Below the pieces are notes generated by a model, which saw only the letters and a program-made list of their open reading frames with translations, made no database searches and had not been told where the DNA came from. Positions 1-8,604 of a stretch of 64,000 nucleotides of DNA are shown here, in pieces. Source of the DNA: Kallotenue papyrolyticum (GTDB lineage Bacteria; Chloroflexota; Chloroflexia; Chloroflexales; Kallotenuaceae). The stretch spans positions 2,286,001 to 2,350,000 of the forward strand of contig NZ_JAGA01000002.1 of the NCBI RefSeq assembly GCF_000526415.1. Direction: 5' to 3'. How positions within the stretch are numbered: the stretch's first letter is position 1; every line of letters begins with the position of its first letter. Position numbers and translations under genes: made by a program.

Positions 1-578
1 TCGATCGGCACATCCACGCCCAGCTCGCGCAGGGTTGCCTGGTTGTCCGTTCCGGCGGTGGCCAGCACCCGTGCACCCGCGGCTTTGGCAAACTGCACCG
101 CGAACGAGCCGACGCCACCCGCGCCACCGTGGATCAGGATCGTTTCGCCTGGCCGCACCTGGAGGCGTCGCACAATCGCTTCCCAGGCGGTCCCGCCCGC
201 CAGCGGCACGGCGGCTTCGACATGGCTCAGGGTGCGCGGCTTGTGCGCAACGATGCGCGCCGCCACAAGGTTGTACTCGGCATAGCTGCCCGCCGGGTTG
301 TTGAAGATCTCCGGCGTGTAGTAGACCTCATCGCCCGGCTTGAACTCCTCGACACCGGGACCGACCGCCTCAACCACGCCCGACACATCGTAGCCCAGGA
401 TCGCCGGCGGTTGGATGCCGGCCCAGGTGCCGTTCTGCCGGATCTTGGCATCGACCGGGTTGGTGCCGGAGGCGATCACCCGCACCAGGAGCTGGCCGGG
501 ACCTGGTGTGGGCCGCTCCACCTCGCGCGCTTCAAAGACATCGGGGCCGCCGAAGGCGGTCATGACCATCGCTCGCAT
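1..578 (-). CDS. NADPH:quinone oxidoreductase / zinc-independent MDR protein (C-terminal part outside window)
   Basis: Reading leftward from ATG 578, the frame stays open to the window edge, giving the first 192 residues. The protein starts MRAMVMTAFGGPD and has the GroES-like fold of medium-chain dehydrogenases, followed by the NADP-binding glycine motif HGGAGGVGSFAVQ near residue 150. The structural-zinc cysteines of alcohol dehydrogenases are absent, which fits the quinone oxidoreductase (QOR/zeta-crystallin) branch. Such enzymes reduce quinones or enones with NADPH in the cytoplasm. The exact substrate cannot be told. It is divergent from the prolyl oligopeptidase gene. Confidence 0.85.
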   Translation of the reverse strand, partial: MRAMVMTAFGGPDVFEAREVERPTPGPGQLLVRVIASGTNPVDAKIRQNGTWAGIQPPAILGYDVSGVVEAVGPGVEEFKPGDEVYYTPEIFNNPAGSYAEYNLVAARIVAHKPRTLSHVEAAVPLAGGTAWEAIVRRLQVRPGETILIHGGAGGVGSFAVQFAKAAGARVLATAGTDNQATLRELGVDVPI

Positions 579-692
579 AAAGGCTCTGCTCCTGAGATGA
601 TGATATGATGCCTGTCGTCGGTTGGCGCTGCAACCGCTGTGCCGAGACCGCTCGGCAGCCAGGCACCTCGATAGCAAAGAAAGGAAGATCGC

Positions 693-2762
693 ATGCATGC
701 GTTGCGCTACCCGGAGACGCCACGTGAAGCACTGGTGGAAACCCTGCATGGGGTGGAGGTCGCCGACCCCTACCGCTGGCTGGAGGAGCTGGACGCGCCC
801 GCGACGCGCGCTTGGATCGCCGCGCAGAACGCGCTGACCGAAGAGCTGCTGAGCCGCGTTCCGGCGCGCGAGGCGTTGCGTCGGCGGCTCACCGAGCTGT
901 GGGACTACGAGAAGTTTGGCGTGCCGTTGCGGCGCGGTGGGCGCTATGTCTATACCTACAACGATGGCCTGCGGAACCAGAGCATGCTCTGCTGGCAGCA
1001 GGGGCTGACGGACGAGCCGCGCGTGCTGCTCGATCCCAACCTGCTCTCCGGCGACGGCACCGTGGCGCTGATGGGCTACGCGCTCAGCCACGACGGCGCC
1101 CTGCTGGCCTATGGCCTCTCGGCCGCCGGCTCCGACTGGCAGGAGTGGCGCGTGCGTGAGGTGGCCAGCGGCCGCGATTTGGATGATCACCTGCGCTGGG
1201 TCAAGTTTTCGGGGGCGGCCTGGACCGCCGACGGCGCGGGCTTTTTCTACAGCCGCTACGATGCCCCGCCCGCAGGCGAGGCCTACCGCGGCGCCAACCG
1301 CAACCAGAAGCTCTTTTTCCATCGCCTCGGCACGCCGCAGGAGCAGGATGTATTGATCTACGCCCGCCCCGACCGGCCCGAATGGGGGTTCAGCCCCACC
1401 GTCACCGACGATGGCCGGTATCTGGTGGTCACCGTCTGGCAGGGGACGCATCGCGAGAACGGCGTGCTGGTGCGCGATCTGCAGGCTGATGGTCCGATCA
1501 CGGAGCTGCTGCTGGACTTCGATGCCAGCTACGAGTTCATCGGCAACGTCGCCTCGCGCTTCTATTTCCTGACCGATCGTGATGCGCCGCTGGGGCGCGT
1601 GATCGCCATCGATCTCGACCGGCCACAACCGGAGGCGTGGCATACCATTCTGCCTGAGACCGGTGACACATTGCAGAGCGTCAGTCTGATCGGCGGGCGA
1701 CTGGTAGCACTCTACCTACGCGACGCGGCGCATCGCCTGGCAATCTTCGGGCTGGATGGCCACTTCGAGCGCGACGTCGAGCTGCCCGGCCTCGGCACGG
1801 TGGCGGGCCTGAGCGGCCACCAGGACGATCCTGAGGCCTTCTTCCTGTTCACCAGTTTCACCATGCCCGGCACGGTCTTCCGCTGCGATGTCGTCACCGG
1901 CGAGTGCACGGTGTTTCGCGCGCCACAGCTACGCTTCGATCCAGACGCCTACCGCACCGAGCAGGTCTTCGTCACCGGTCGCGATGGCACGCGCGTTCCG
2001 GTCTTTCTAAGCTACCGGCGCGATCGGCAGCTCGGTCCCGCGACGCCGACCTACCTGTATGGCTATGGCGGCTTCAACGTACCGCTCACGCCGGCGTTTT
2101 CAGTCGAGCATCTGGTGTGGATGGAACGTGGCGGTATCTATGCCCAGGCGATCCTGCGCGGCGGTGGCGAGTACGGCAAGGCCTGGCACCTCGCCGGCAC
2201 CAAACTGCGCAAACAGAACGTGTTCGACGATTTCATCGCCGCTGCCGAATGGTTGATCGCCAGCGGCTACACCAGCGCGGCGCGCTTGGCGATCGGCGGG
2301 CGCAGCAACGGCGGGCTACTGGTCGGCGCCTGCCTGACGCAGCGGCCGGAGCTGTTTGGCGCCTGCCTGGTGGGCGTAGGCGTGCTGGACATGCTGCGCT
2401 TCCACCGCTGGACGATCGGCTGGGCCTGGGTCTCGGATTACGGCTCGCCCGACGACCCCGAGGAGTTCCGGGCGCTGCTGGCCTACTCGCCCTACCACAA
2501 CGTGCGTCCGGGTGTGTGTTACCCGGCCACGCTGATCACCACCGGCGACCACGACGACCGCGTCTATCCGGCGCACAGCTTCAAGTTTGCCGCGGCGCTG
2601 CAGGCGGCGCAGGCCTGCGATCGTCCGATCCTGATCCGCATCGAGACGCGCGCCGGCCATGGCGCGGGCAAGCCCACCGCCAAGCTGATCGACGAAGCCG
2701 CCGCCCGGCTGGCATTCGTGAGCGCAGCGCTGGAGTTGGAGCGGGACGGCGTGCGCCATTAA
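693..2762 (+). CDS. prolyl oligopeptidase family serine peptidase (S9A)
   Basis: This 689-residue protein matches the usual length of prolyl oligopeptidases. The N-terminal part (about residues 1-75 with DPYRWLE) and a central beta-propeller precede an alpha/beta-hydrolase domain. The catalytic triad is visible: Ser538 in GGRSNGG, Asp621 in GDHDDRVYP and His656 in RAGHGAG; Arg623 matches the substrate-carboxylate-binding arginine of the family. There is no signal peptide, so it should act in the cytoplasm on short proline-containing peptides. The ATG at 693 follows AGGAAG. It converges on the thioredoxin gene. Confidence 0.95.
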   Translation: MHALRYPETPREALVETLHGVEVADPYRWLEELDAPATRAWIAAQNALTEELLSRVPAREALRRRLTELWDYEKFGVPLRRGGRYVYTYNDGLRNQSMLCWQQGLTDEPRVLLDPNLLSGDGTVALMGYALSHDGALLAYGLSAAGSDWQEWRVREVASGRDLDDHLRWVKFSGAAWTADGAGFFYSRYDAPPAGEAYRGANRNQKLFFHRLGTPQEQDVLIYARPDRPEWGFSPTVTDDGRYLVVTVWQGTHRENGVLVRDLQADGPITELLLDFDASYEFIGNVASRFYFLTDRDAPLGRVIAIDLDRPQPEAWHTILPETGDTLQSVSLIGGRLVALYLRDAAHRLAIFGLDGHFERDVELPGLGTVAGLSGHQDDPEAFFLFTSFTMPGTVFRCDVVTGECTVFRAPQLRFDPDAYRTEQVFVTGRDGTRVPVFLSYRRDRQLGPATPTYLYGYGGFNVPLTPAFSVEHLVWMERGGIYAQAILRGGGEYGKAWHLAGTKLRKQNVFDDFIAAAEWLIASGYTSAARLAIGGRSNGGLLVGACLTQRPELFGACLVGVGVLDMLRFHRWTIGWAWVSDYGSPDDPEEFRALLAYSPYHNVRPGVCYPATLITTGDHDDRVYPAHSFKFAAALQAAQACDRPILIRIETRAGHGAGKPTAKLIDEAAARLAFVSAALELERDGVRH

Positions 2763-2770
2763 GGCAAAAA

Positions 2771-2801
2771 ACACCGGACGCGAGCTGCTCGCGTCCGGTG
2801 T
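2771..2801 (-). terminator. intrinsic terminator of the thioredoxin gene
   Basis: A perfect 14-bp stem (ACACCGGACGCGAG and its complement) closes a 3-nt loop. Read on the minus strand it is followed by a run of T, so it terminates the leftward thioredoxin transcript. It may also stop readthrough from the convergent peptidase gene. Confidence 0.85.
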
Positions 2802-2819
2802 GGCTGCGCCAGTGCGCGC

Positions 2820-3161
2820 TCAAGCCACTTCCTGGCTCAGCACCTGTTCGATGCGGCTGGCATAAAAGCTCTTGGCACGCGCCCCTTGGATCGTCTCAAC
2901 CAACTGGCCGTTCTTGAACAGCAGCAGCGTGGGGATGGCAAAGATGCCGTACTGCGCCGCGTACTGCTGGTTTTCGTCGGTGTTGACCTTGGCGATGATC
3001 ACCCGGCCCTCGTACTCGGTGGCCAGCTCTTCCAGCGCCGGCGCGATCGCCCGGCAGGGGCCACACCAGGGCGCCCAGAAGTCAACCAGCACGGGTTGCT
3101 CGGCCTTGAGCACCTTCTCTTCGAAATCAGCGTCGGTCACGGTGACCGTCTTGCCTGCCAT
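2820..3161 (-). CDS. trxA: thioredoxin
   Basis: A 113-residue thioredoxin with the WCGPC redox motif in the context FWAPWCGPCRAIAP and the conserved cis-proline in IPTLLLF. It reduces protein disulfides in the cytoplasm. The start was set at ATG 3161 (MAGKTVTVTD) because GAGGAGG lies just upstream and because upstream residues in the longer frame do not belong to the fold. It is transcribed leftward and ends at a strong intrinsic terminator. Confidence 0.93.
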   Translation of the reverse strand: MAGKTVTVTDADFEEKVLKAEQPVLVDFWAPWCGPCRAIAPALEELATEYEGRVIIAKVNTDENQQYAAQYGIFAIPTLLLFKNGQLVETIQGARAKSFYASRIEQVLSQEVA

Positions 3162-3327
3162 GCTGTCCTCCTCACTGGCTACGCCGGTGTCGAACGGGCG
3201 TAGCCGCCGACGGTATTGTACCACGGCCCGCGCTTGTAAAAAGTAAGCCATTTCGCCTAGCGTACGCCATCAACGCAAGGTGGGGAGGTAAGACCTCCCC
3301 ACCCGCGCCGGAACGCTGAACGTTGCG

Positions 3328-3888
3328 CTAGCGCGCCGGGATGCCGCGCGTCAGACTTTCCTCCTGCAGATGCTTCTCCAGGAAGGCGGCGCGCTTCTCG
3401 GTTGCTTCCAGGATCGCTTTGAGCAGCGCTTCGGTGCCGTAGTCGCCCAGGCGGCTGGCAAGTTCGATGTGCTGGCGCAGGTGGCTGGCCAGCGTCCCTT
3501 CGGCCGCCAGATCGTGCTCCAGCATTTCGCGCAGATCGAACATGCCTGGATCTTCGTGCTTGATGTAGGCATGCTCCTGGATCTCCGCCGGTCCCGAGAC
3601 AGGCAGGCCCCCCAGCGCCACGATGCGCTCGGCGACCTGATCGAACTGGTCGTGGAGCTGGTTGTAGTGCTCTTCCAGCAGCAGGTGCAGCTCAAGGAAC
3701 TGCGCGCCCTCGACGATCCAGTGGTGCTTGTGATACTGCTGATAGAGCGTGATCATCGACGCCAGGTCCTGGTTGAGCGCGCCGACGACCTGGCTGGCCG
3801 TCTCGTGCGGCAGGCCGAAGGGATTGTCACGCACGATCTTCAGGCTCTGGCGCAGCTCGTGGCGATGGTGTGCTTCGCGAGCGGTCAT
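3328..3888 (-). CDS. Dps/ferritin-like protein 1
   Basis: A 186-residue four-helix Dps-like protein, the last of three tandem paralogues. The first helix pair carries YHKHHWIVEG, and the second helix carries HYNQLHDQFDQVAERI, matching the His and Asp/Glu pattern of the Dps inter-subunit ferroxidase site. Dps dodecamers oxidise and store iron and protect DNA under oxidative stress. The start ATG has GAGGAGGAAC upstream. The gene pair has short spacing to the next paralogue, consistent with one leftward transcript. Confidence 0.88.
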   Translation of the reverse strand: MTAREAHHRHELRQSLKIVRDNPFGLPHETASQVVGALNQDLASMITLYQQYHKHHWIVEGAQFLELHLLLEEHYNQLHDQFDQVAERIVALGGLPVSGPAEIQEHAYIKHEDPGMFDLREMLEHDLAAEGTLASHLRQHIELASRLGDYGTEALLKAILEATEKRAAFLEKHLQEESLTRGIPAR

Positions 3889-3950
3889 AGTTCCTCCTCA
3901 TCGTTTGGATCGCAGGCGTGCTGCCGCGACGTGGACGCCCGCGACACGGA

Positions 3951-4514
3951 CTAGTTGGGCTGTTCGTCAGCCAGCACCTCATCGAGCGACTCATGCTCCA
4001 GCAGGTGCATAAGGTCCTGCGTGCGCAACTCCTGGGCGCGCAGGTGGCGCTTGAGCAGATGTTCGGTGCCGTAGTCGCCTAGCTCGCGCGCGCGCTTGAT
4101 GTCGGTGCGCAGGCGCTGCAGGATCTGCTGGTTGGCGCGCAGATCGTTGGACAGCATCTGCCGCAGGTCGAGCACGCCCTCCGGCTCTTCCTGGATGTAG
4201 CTGTGCTGAAGCTGACCGGCCAGGCTGCTCACCGGCACGCCGCCCAGCGTGACGATACGCTCGGCGAAATCATCGGCCTGGCGCTGCGTAGCGGTGTAGT
4301 GCTCCTCAAGCAAGAGATGCAGATCGCGGAACTGCGGCCCCTGCGCGACCCAGTGGTGCTTCTGGTACTGGTGGAACAGCACAAACAGGCTGGCGACATG
4401 CGCGTTGAGCACCTCGATCATTGTTTTGGCAGCCTTGGCCTTGAGCTGGATCGGATTGTCGATCACCTCGCCTGCCCGCTGCTGTACCTCGGGCTGAACA
4501 ACCGTTTCGGTCAT
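3951..4514 (-). CDS. Dps/ferritin-like protein 2
   Basis: A 187-residue paralogue of its neighbours. It keeps YQKHHWVAQGPQFRDLHLLL and HYTATQRQADDFAERI, so ferroxidase positions appear present. The N-terminal tail (MTETVVQPEVQQR) and C-terminal tail differ from the other two copies; in Dps proteins such tails often set DNA binding and assembly. The ATG follows AAGGAGGATGATG. Middle gene of the three. Confidence 0.88.
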   Translation of the reverse strand: MTETVVQPEVQQRAGEVIDNPIQLKAKAAKTMIEVLNAHVASLFVLFHQYQKHHWVAQGPQFRDLHLLLEEHYTATQRQADDFAERIVTLGGVPVSSLAGQLQHSYIQEEPEGVLDLRQMLSNDLRANQQILQRLRTDIKRARELGDYGTEHLLKRHLRAQELRTQDLMHLLEHESLDEVLADEQPN

Positions 4515-4648
4515 GGCTCATCATCCTCCTTGGTGCCTCATCAAGCTGGTTGGTTGGGCATCAGCGCCTGATGGTACCTTGGCAAAGGTTGGGGACGCTC
4601 CAAACGCGCGGCCTGGCGGTGCGCTGGTTATGTACATAGCCAGACGGC

Positions 4649-5245
4649 TCACTGCGTAGCCGGCGCTACGGTCGGGGTCACCGGCTCCTTGTGGGGCTGC
4701 GTGCCGAGCATGTCGCGCGCCAGGCTTTCGCGTTCCAGGTGCTTTTGCACAAAGGCGGCGCGTTTTTCGGTGTTTTCCAGGGTCTGCTTCAGTAGGTCCT
4801 CGGTGCCGTAATCGCCCAGGTCCTGCGCCAGTTTGATATGCTCGCGCAGCTTGTTGGCGATGGTGCGCTCGGCCTCGACATCGCGCCGCAGCATAGCGCG
4901 CAGTTCCAACACGCCGTCCGGTTCCTCCTCCAGGTAGCTTTCCTGCAACTGACGGCGCATAGTAGCTGCCGGCACGGCGCCCAGCGCGTTGATGCGCTCG
5001 CCCAGCTCCACGGCCGCCTGTTCGACTGCCTCGGCGTGCATGCTGAAGAGCTGCTCCAGCTCGCGAAACTGGGGCCCTTCAACCACCCATTGGTGCTTGT
5101 GGTACTGGTGATGCAGTACGTAGAGGCTGGCCAGATCCTGATTGAGCGCCTGCACCATGTGGCGCGCGACGTCCTCGCTCAGCATCAGCGCGTTCGACTC
5201 GACCTGGCCATACTCCTGCTCAACAGTGTATGCGTGTTCGGTCAT
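4649..5245 (-). CDS. Dps/ferritin-like protein 3
   Basis: A 198-residue Dps-like protein and the first gene of the tandem set in transcription order. It has YHKHQWVVEGPQFRELEQLF and HAEAVEQAAVELGERI. The residue before the Trp is Gln instead of the second His found in the other two copies, and the helix carries Glu-Leu-Gly-Glu-Arg. The C-terminal tail is extended and rich in Pro, Thr and Ala. ATG 5245 follows TGAGGGAGGGTCT. Divergent from the metal-dependent hydrolase. Confidence 0.87.
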   Translation of the reverse strand: MTEHAYTVEQEYGQVESNALMLSEDVARHMVQALNQDLASLYVLHHQYHKHQWVVEGPQFRELEQLFSMHAEAVEQAAVELGERINALGAVPAATMRRQLQESYLEEEPDGVLELRAMLRRDVEAERTIANKLREHIKLAQDLGDYGTEDLLKQTLENTEKRAAFVQKHLERESLARDMLGTQPHKEPVTPTVAPATQ

Positions 5246-5522
5246 AGACCCTCCCTCAGCCTGATTGCAGCCATCCCACTACTCGCCTGCAACTTCGATA
5301 CCATGAGTGGCCTGTTTGCGCGCGAGCAAGCGGATGGCGTACCATGCATGATGCATGGCACTGCTGGCATGCCGGTTGCCGCAACGGTGGGCAAGGCGAC
5401 AAGGGAGACGTCTGACGAGCGAGCGCATGGAGAGCAGGCAGGAGCTGGCGGCGGATGCCTGGCAGCGCACGTTGCGCTGTTTCGCACACCACCTGCTCAG
5501 CCATGAACCAAGGAGGTGCACT

Positions 5523-6260
5523 ATGGCGGCTGGCGTGACGATCACCTGGCTGGGACACGGCACGTTTCTGTTTGAGGCGCCGGGCGGCGAGCGCATTCTG
5601 CTCGATCCCTGGATCGAGGGCAATCCTGCTTTTCCCGACCAGTGGCGGGGCCGCCTCACCGAACGGCTGGATGCGATTGTCCTGACGCACGGCCACTTCG
5701 ATCACGTCGACTCGCTCAAACAGGTCCAGGAGCAGACCAACGCACCGATCCTGTGCATATTCGACATGGTGGCCTGGCTGACCAAACAGGGCATTGCCGA
5801 GGAGCGCTGCATCGGCTTCAACCTGGGCGGCACGGTAGTTGCCGCCGAGACGCGTTTCACCATGGTGCCGGCGCTGCACTCGTCGAGCCATACCGACGCC
5901 GAGGGCAACATCGTCTATCTCGGCCAGCCGGTCGGGTACGTCATGCGCTTCAGCGATGGAACGGTGGTCTACCATAGTGGCGATACCTGCGTCTTTGGCG
6001 ACATGCGTATCATCGGCGAACTCTACCGCCCGGATGTGGTGATCCTGCCGATCGGCGGCTGGTTCACCATGGATCCGCAGCAGGCGGCCTATGCTGCCCG
6101 ACTGATCGGCGCGCCGCGCGTCATTCCTGAACACTTCGGCACCTTCCCGATCCTGGCGGGAACGCCCGATGAGCTGCGCCGCGAGCTGGGCGATGCCGGG
6201 ATCGAGGTGATCGCCCTGGAGCCGGGCCAGAGCACAACCGTCAGCAAGCAGGAACACTGA
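5523..6260 (+). CDS. UPF0173-type metal-dependent hydrolase (MBL fold)
   Basis: A 245-residue metallo-beta-lactamase-fold protein of the UlaG-like/UPF0173 group. It starts MAAGVTITWLGHGTFLF and has the metal-binding motif THGHFDH, then HSGDT and the distal histidine in PEHFGTFP. Such proteins are cytosolic metal-dependent hydrolases; the substrate of this branch is generally unknown. ATG 5523 was chosen because AAGGAGGTG lies 6 nt upstream, although the frame is open further upstream. Confidence 0.88.
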   Translation: MAAGVTITWLGHGTFLFEAPGGERILLDPWIEGNPAFPDQWRGRLTERLDAIVLTHGHFDHVDSLKQVQEQTNAPILCIFDMVAWLTKQGIAEERCIGFNLGGTVVAAETRFTMVPALHSSSHTDAEGNIVYLGQPVGYVMRFSDGTVVYHSGDTCVFGDMRIIGELYRPDVVILPIGGWFTMDPQQAAYAARLIGAPRVIPEHFGTFPILAGTPDELRRELGDAGIEVIALEPGQSTTVSKQEH

Positions 6261-6444
6261 TCGACACATGCCGGCGCGGGGCGGCGTCCCGTTTCAGCGA
6301 GATGCCGCCCTGTCGCTGCGCCTCACGCTGCTCGATAGGGCACGCTGTTGCGCACCGGCCTGCGGCATTGCATGCCGCTGTGGAGGTAGCGTGCTTTTTG
6401 CCAGGGAACTCGCAGGCGCCGATGTCCAGGCTGGCGGCGTGCTG

Positions 6445-7545
6445 CTAGGGCTCGCGCAGGGCTTCGCGCACGCACCAGCCTTCTATGCCGTTGGCGCGAA
6501 TGCGTACCCAGGTGTAGCGCCCACCGGGCTGAGGGCCTTCCAACACTTCAACCGCTGTGCCGTTGGGGAGCGAGGTGATGCGCGGGAAGTGCGTGCCGGG
6601 ACCGCTGCGCACCACCAGCGCCTGGCCGGTGGCGGTGGCGACCACGAGTCGCAGGCCGGCTGCCGCGCCGGGGGAAGCTCCAGCCGCTGCGCCGGTTGGC
6701 GTGAGCGCGGGCGTGGCTTGATCGCCGGGCGGGGTGCCGGCCTGTCGCTGCCAGAGCGCCGTGCCAAGCCCGACCGCCCCGATCAGCAGCAGGCCAGCCA
6801 GCAGCATCCGCCGGCGGGGCGCCAGCTTGCCGGACGCCGGCCGGGCCACCACCACGGTTGGCTCCGCGTCGAGCGGCACGGTGGGCGCCGCGCCGGTGAC
6901 GACGGTGGTTGGCACGGCTGCGCGCTGGCGCAGCTCGCCCAGCTCGGCGCGGAGTCTGGCCACGGAGGTGAGCGCGCCGCTGCGCAGGCGCTCCAGCAGC
7001 GCGTCAAGCGCCGGCGCGTGGCGTAGAGGCGCGTCGCCCAGCGCCAGCGCCAGCAGGTCGGCCAGCACGCTGAGCGCCGCGTTCGCGTCGAGAGGCGGGC
7101 GCAACCCCAAGTTCAGGATCTGGAGGTTGCCCTCATCGTCGAGCCGGATCGTTTCGGCGGTCAGCGCGGGCAATCTCTGTCCGTTGCGCTGCGCGGTTTC
7201 GATCGTCGCCGCGAGCGCTGCTGCCATGTCGATGGCGCGCTCCGGCGGCAGCGGCGCGCACTCGCGCAGCGATGGTCCGCTGGCGCCCTCCAGCACGAGA
7301 TACGGCCGTCCCTCATGGGTGCCCTGATCGTACAGCGCGGCCACGTGAGGCAGATCGATCAACGCGGACTGCCGCGCTTTTTCCAGCAACTGCCCTCCCG
7401 CAGCCGCATCAGCGCTGCGCTCGCTGCGCAGCAGCTCAAGCGTCACGTTGCGTTTGAGCAATGCATCGTGCGCGCGGTAGGCGACGATGTCCTGGTCGGC
7501 GTAGAGCAGTTCTCCGAGCTGGTAGCGATCGATCGTGGCCGACAT
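6445..7545 (-). CDS. pseudokinase with transmembrane segment and extracellular SH3 domain
   Basis: A 366-residue protein with a Ser/Thr-kinase-like N-terminal half (about 1-205), one membrane helix at about 247-265, a Thr/Pro/Ala linker and a bacterial SH3 domain at about 298-366 (VVRSGPGTHFPRI, EGWCVREAL). The kinase half keeps overall order but has lost key residues: the VAxK lysine site reads NVTLELL, the HRD/KPEN loop reads LPALTAETIRL, and DFG reads LNLGL. It is therefore probably catalytically dead. The active kinase gene lies immediately upstream on the same strand, so it may be its partner or a cell-wall sensor. The start follows GGGGAG. Confidence 0.78.
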   Translation of the reverse strand: MSATIDRYQLGELLYADQDIVAYRAHDALLKRNVTLELLRSERSADAAAGGQLLEKARQSALIDLPHVAALYDQGTHEGRPYLVLEGASGPSLRECAPLPPERAIDMAAALAATIETAQRNGQRLPALTAETIRLDDEGNLQILNLGLRPPLDANAALSVLADLLALALGDAPLRHAPALDALLERLRSGALTSVARLRAELGELRQRAAVPTTVVTGAAPTVPLDAEPTVVVARPASGKLAPRRRMLLAGLLLIGAVGLGTALWQRQAGTPPGDQATPALTPTGAAAGASPGAAAGLRLVVATATGQALVVRSGPGTHFPRITSLPNGTAVEVLEGPQPGGRYTWVRIRANGIEGWCVREALREP

Positions 7546-7635
7546 GCTGTATTGCTCCCCGGATATTCTAGTGCATTTCCGAGCGGTCCGCGCGATAGGG
7601 CGAGCGGCAATCCGCGGCCGCGCCGTGCCACGCGC

Positions 7636-8547
7636 TCAGGATGGGTGCGACGCAGGGAGGGCAGGAATCTGGGTGGTAGGGATCTCCCACAGGCGTTCCG
7701 GTGAGTCGATGGGAAGCGGCTCGTTGGCGCGCGGTGGCGGACGCAGGCCGGCCAGCTCGTAGCGGCAATCGATCAGCGCTTCGACCAGCGCCGCGCCGTG
7801 CGGGTAGCGCGCCAGCGGACTGGGCGCGGTGCACTTCGCGACGACGCGTTCTAGCGCCAGCGGCACGCTGAGGATCACCTCGCTCATCAGCGGCACGCGC
7901 TCCTCGACGTGCTGGCGGGCAATGCTGGCGGCATCTGGTCCGTGGAACGGCACCACGCCGGTGATCATCTGGAAGATGACGATGCCCATCGAGTAGATAT
8001 CGGCTGCCGGTGTCAGTGGCCGGCCCAGAACGCGCTCTGGCGCGACGTAATGCGGCGATCCCAGGATATCGCCGTCCTGCCCCATGCCGCCGGGCGCCGA
8101 GATGCCGAAGTCCAGCAGTTTGACATGTCCCGTAGCATCGACCATGATGTTATCAGGCTTGACATCACAGTGGATGACGCTGTGCGCATGGCTATAGGCC
8201 AGGGCAGTGACGACCTGAAGGGCATAATCGGTGGCCTGCATCGGCGGTAGTGGCACCAGCGCGCTCAGCGGCTGACCCTCGAGCAGTTCGGTGACCAGAA
8301 AGGGTGGGTCGGCGTCCAACTGTGCATCGTAGATGGCGATGATATGGCTGTGGCGCAGTCGCGCCAGCGTTTGGGCTTCTGCGCGCAGGGCCTGCACGGC
8401 GGCCGCATCATCGCGCAGCGCGGGTTTGAGCCGCTTCAGCGCGACACGCCGTTGCAACGCCCGGTCCCAGGCCAGGTAGATCGTGGCCATGCCACCCGTG
8501 CGCAGGGGCTCGACAATCTGGTAGCGTTGTTCCCAAGGCGTGTGCAT
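7636..8547 (-). CDS. serine/threonine protein kinase (cytosolic, catalytic domain only)
   Basis: A 303-residue protein kinase that is almost entirely catalytic domain. Visible motifs are the glycine loop LRTGGMATIYLAWD, Lys38 in RVALKRL, the catalytic loop HCDVKPDN with Asp128, DFG, and APE in YVAPERVLG. The residue before the catalytic Asp is Cys, so it is a non-RD kinase. No membrane helix or sensor domain is present. The start was placed at ATG 8547 (MHTPWEQRYQ) after GAGGAG; the frame is open further upstream but overlaps the divergent dehydrogenase. It lies 90 nt upstream of the pseudokinase gene. Confidence 0.88.
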   Translation of the reverse strand: MHTPWEQRYQIVEPLRTGGMATIYLAWDRALQRRVALKRLKPALRDDAAAVQALRAEAQTLARLRHSHIIAIYDAQLDADPPFLVTELLEGQPLSALVPLPPMQATDYALQVVTALAYSHAHSVIHCDVKPDNIMVDATGHVKLLDFGISAPGGMGQDGDILGSPHYVAPERVLGRPLTPAADIYSMGIVIFQMITGVVPFHGPDAASIARQHVEERVPLMSEVILSVPLALERVVAKCTAPSPLARYPHGAALVEALIDCRYELAGLRPPPRANEPLPIDSPERLWEIPTTQIPALPASHPS

Positions 8548-8604
8548 GGCTGCTCCTCGGCCCGTTTTATGCAAAGCGCATGCCAGCAGGGAGGGAACCC
8601 GATC

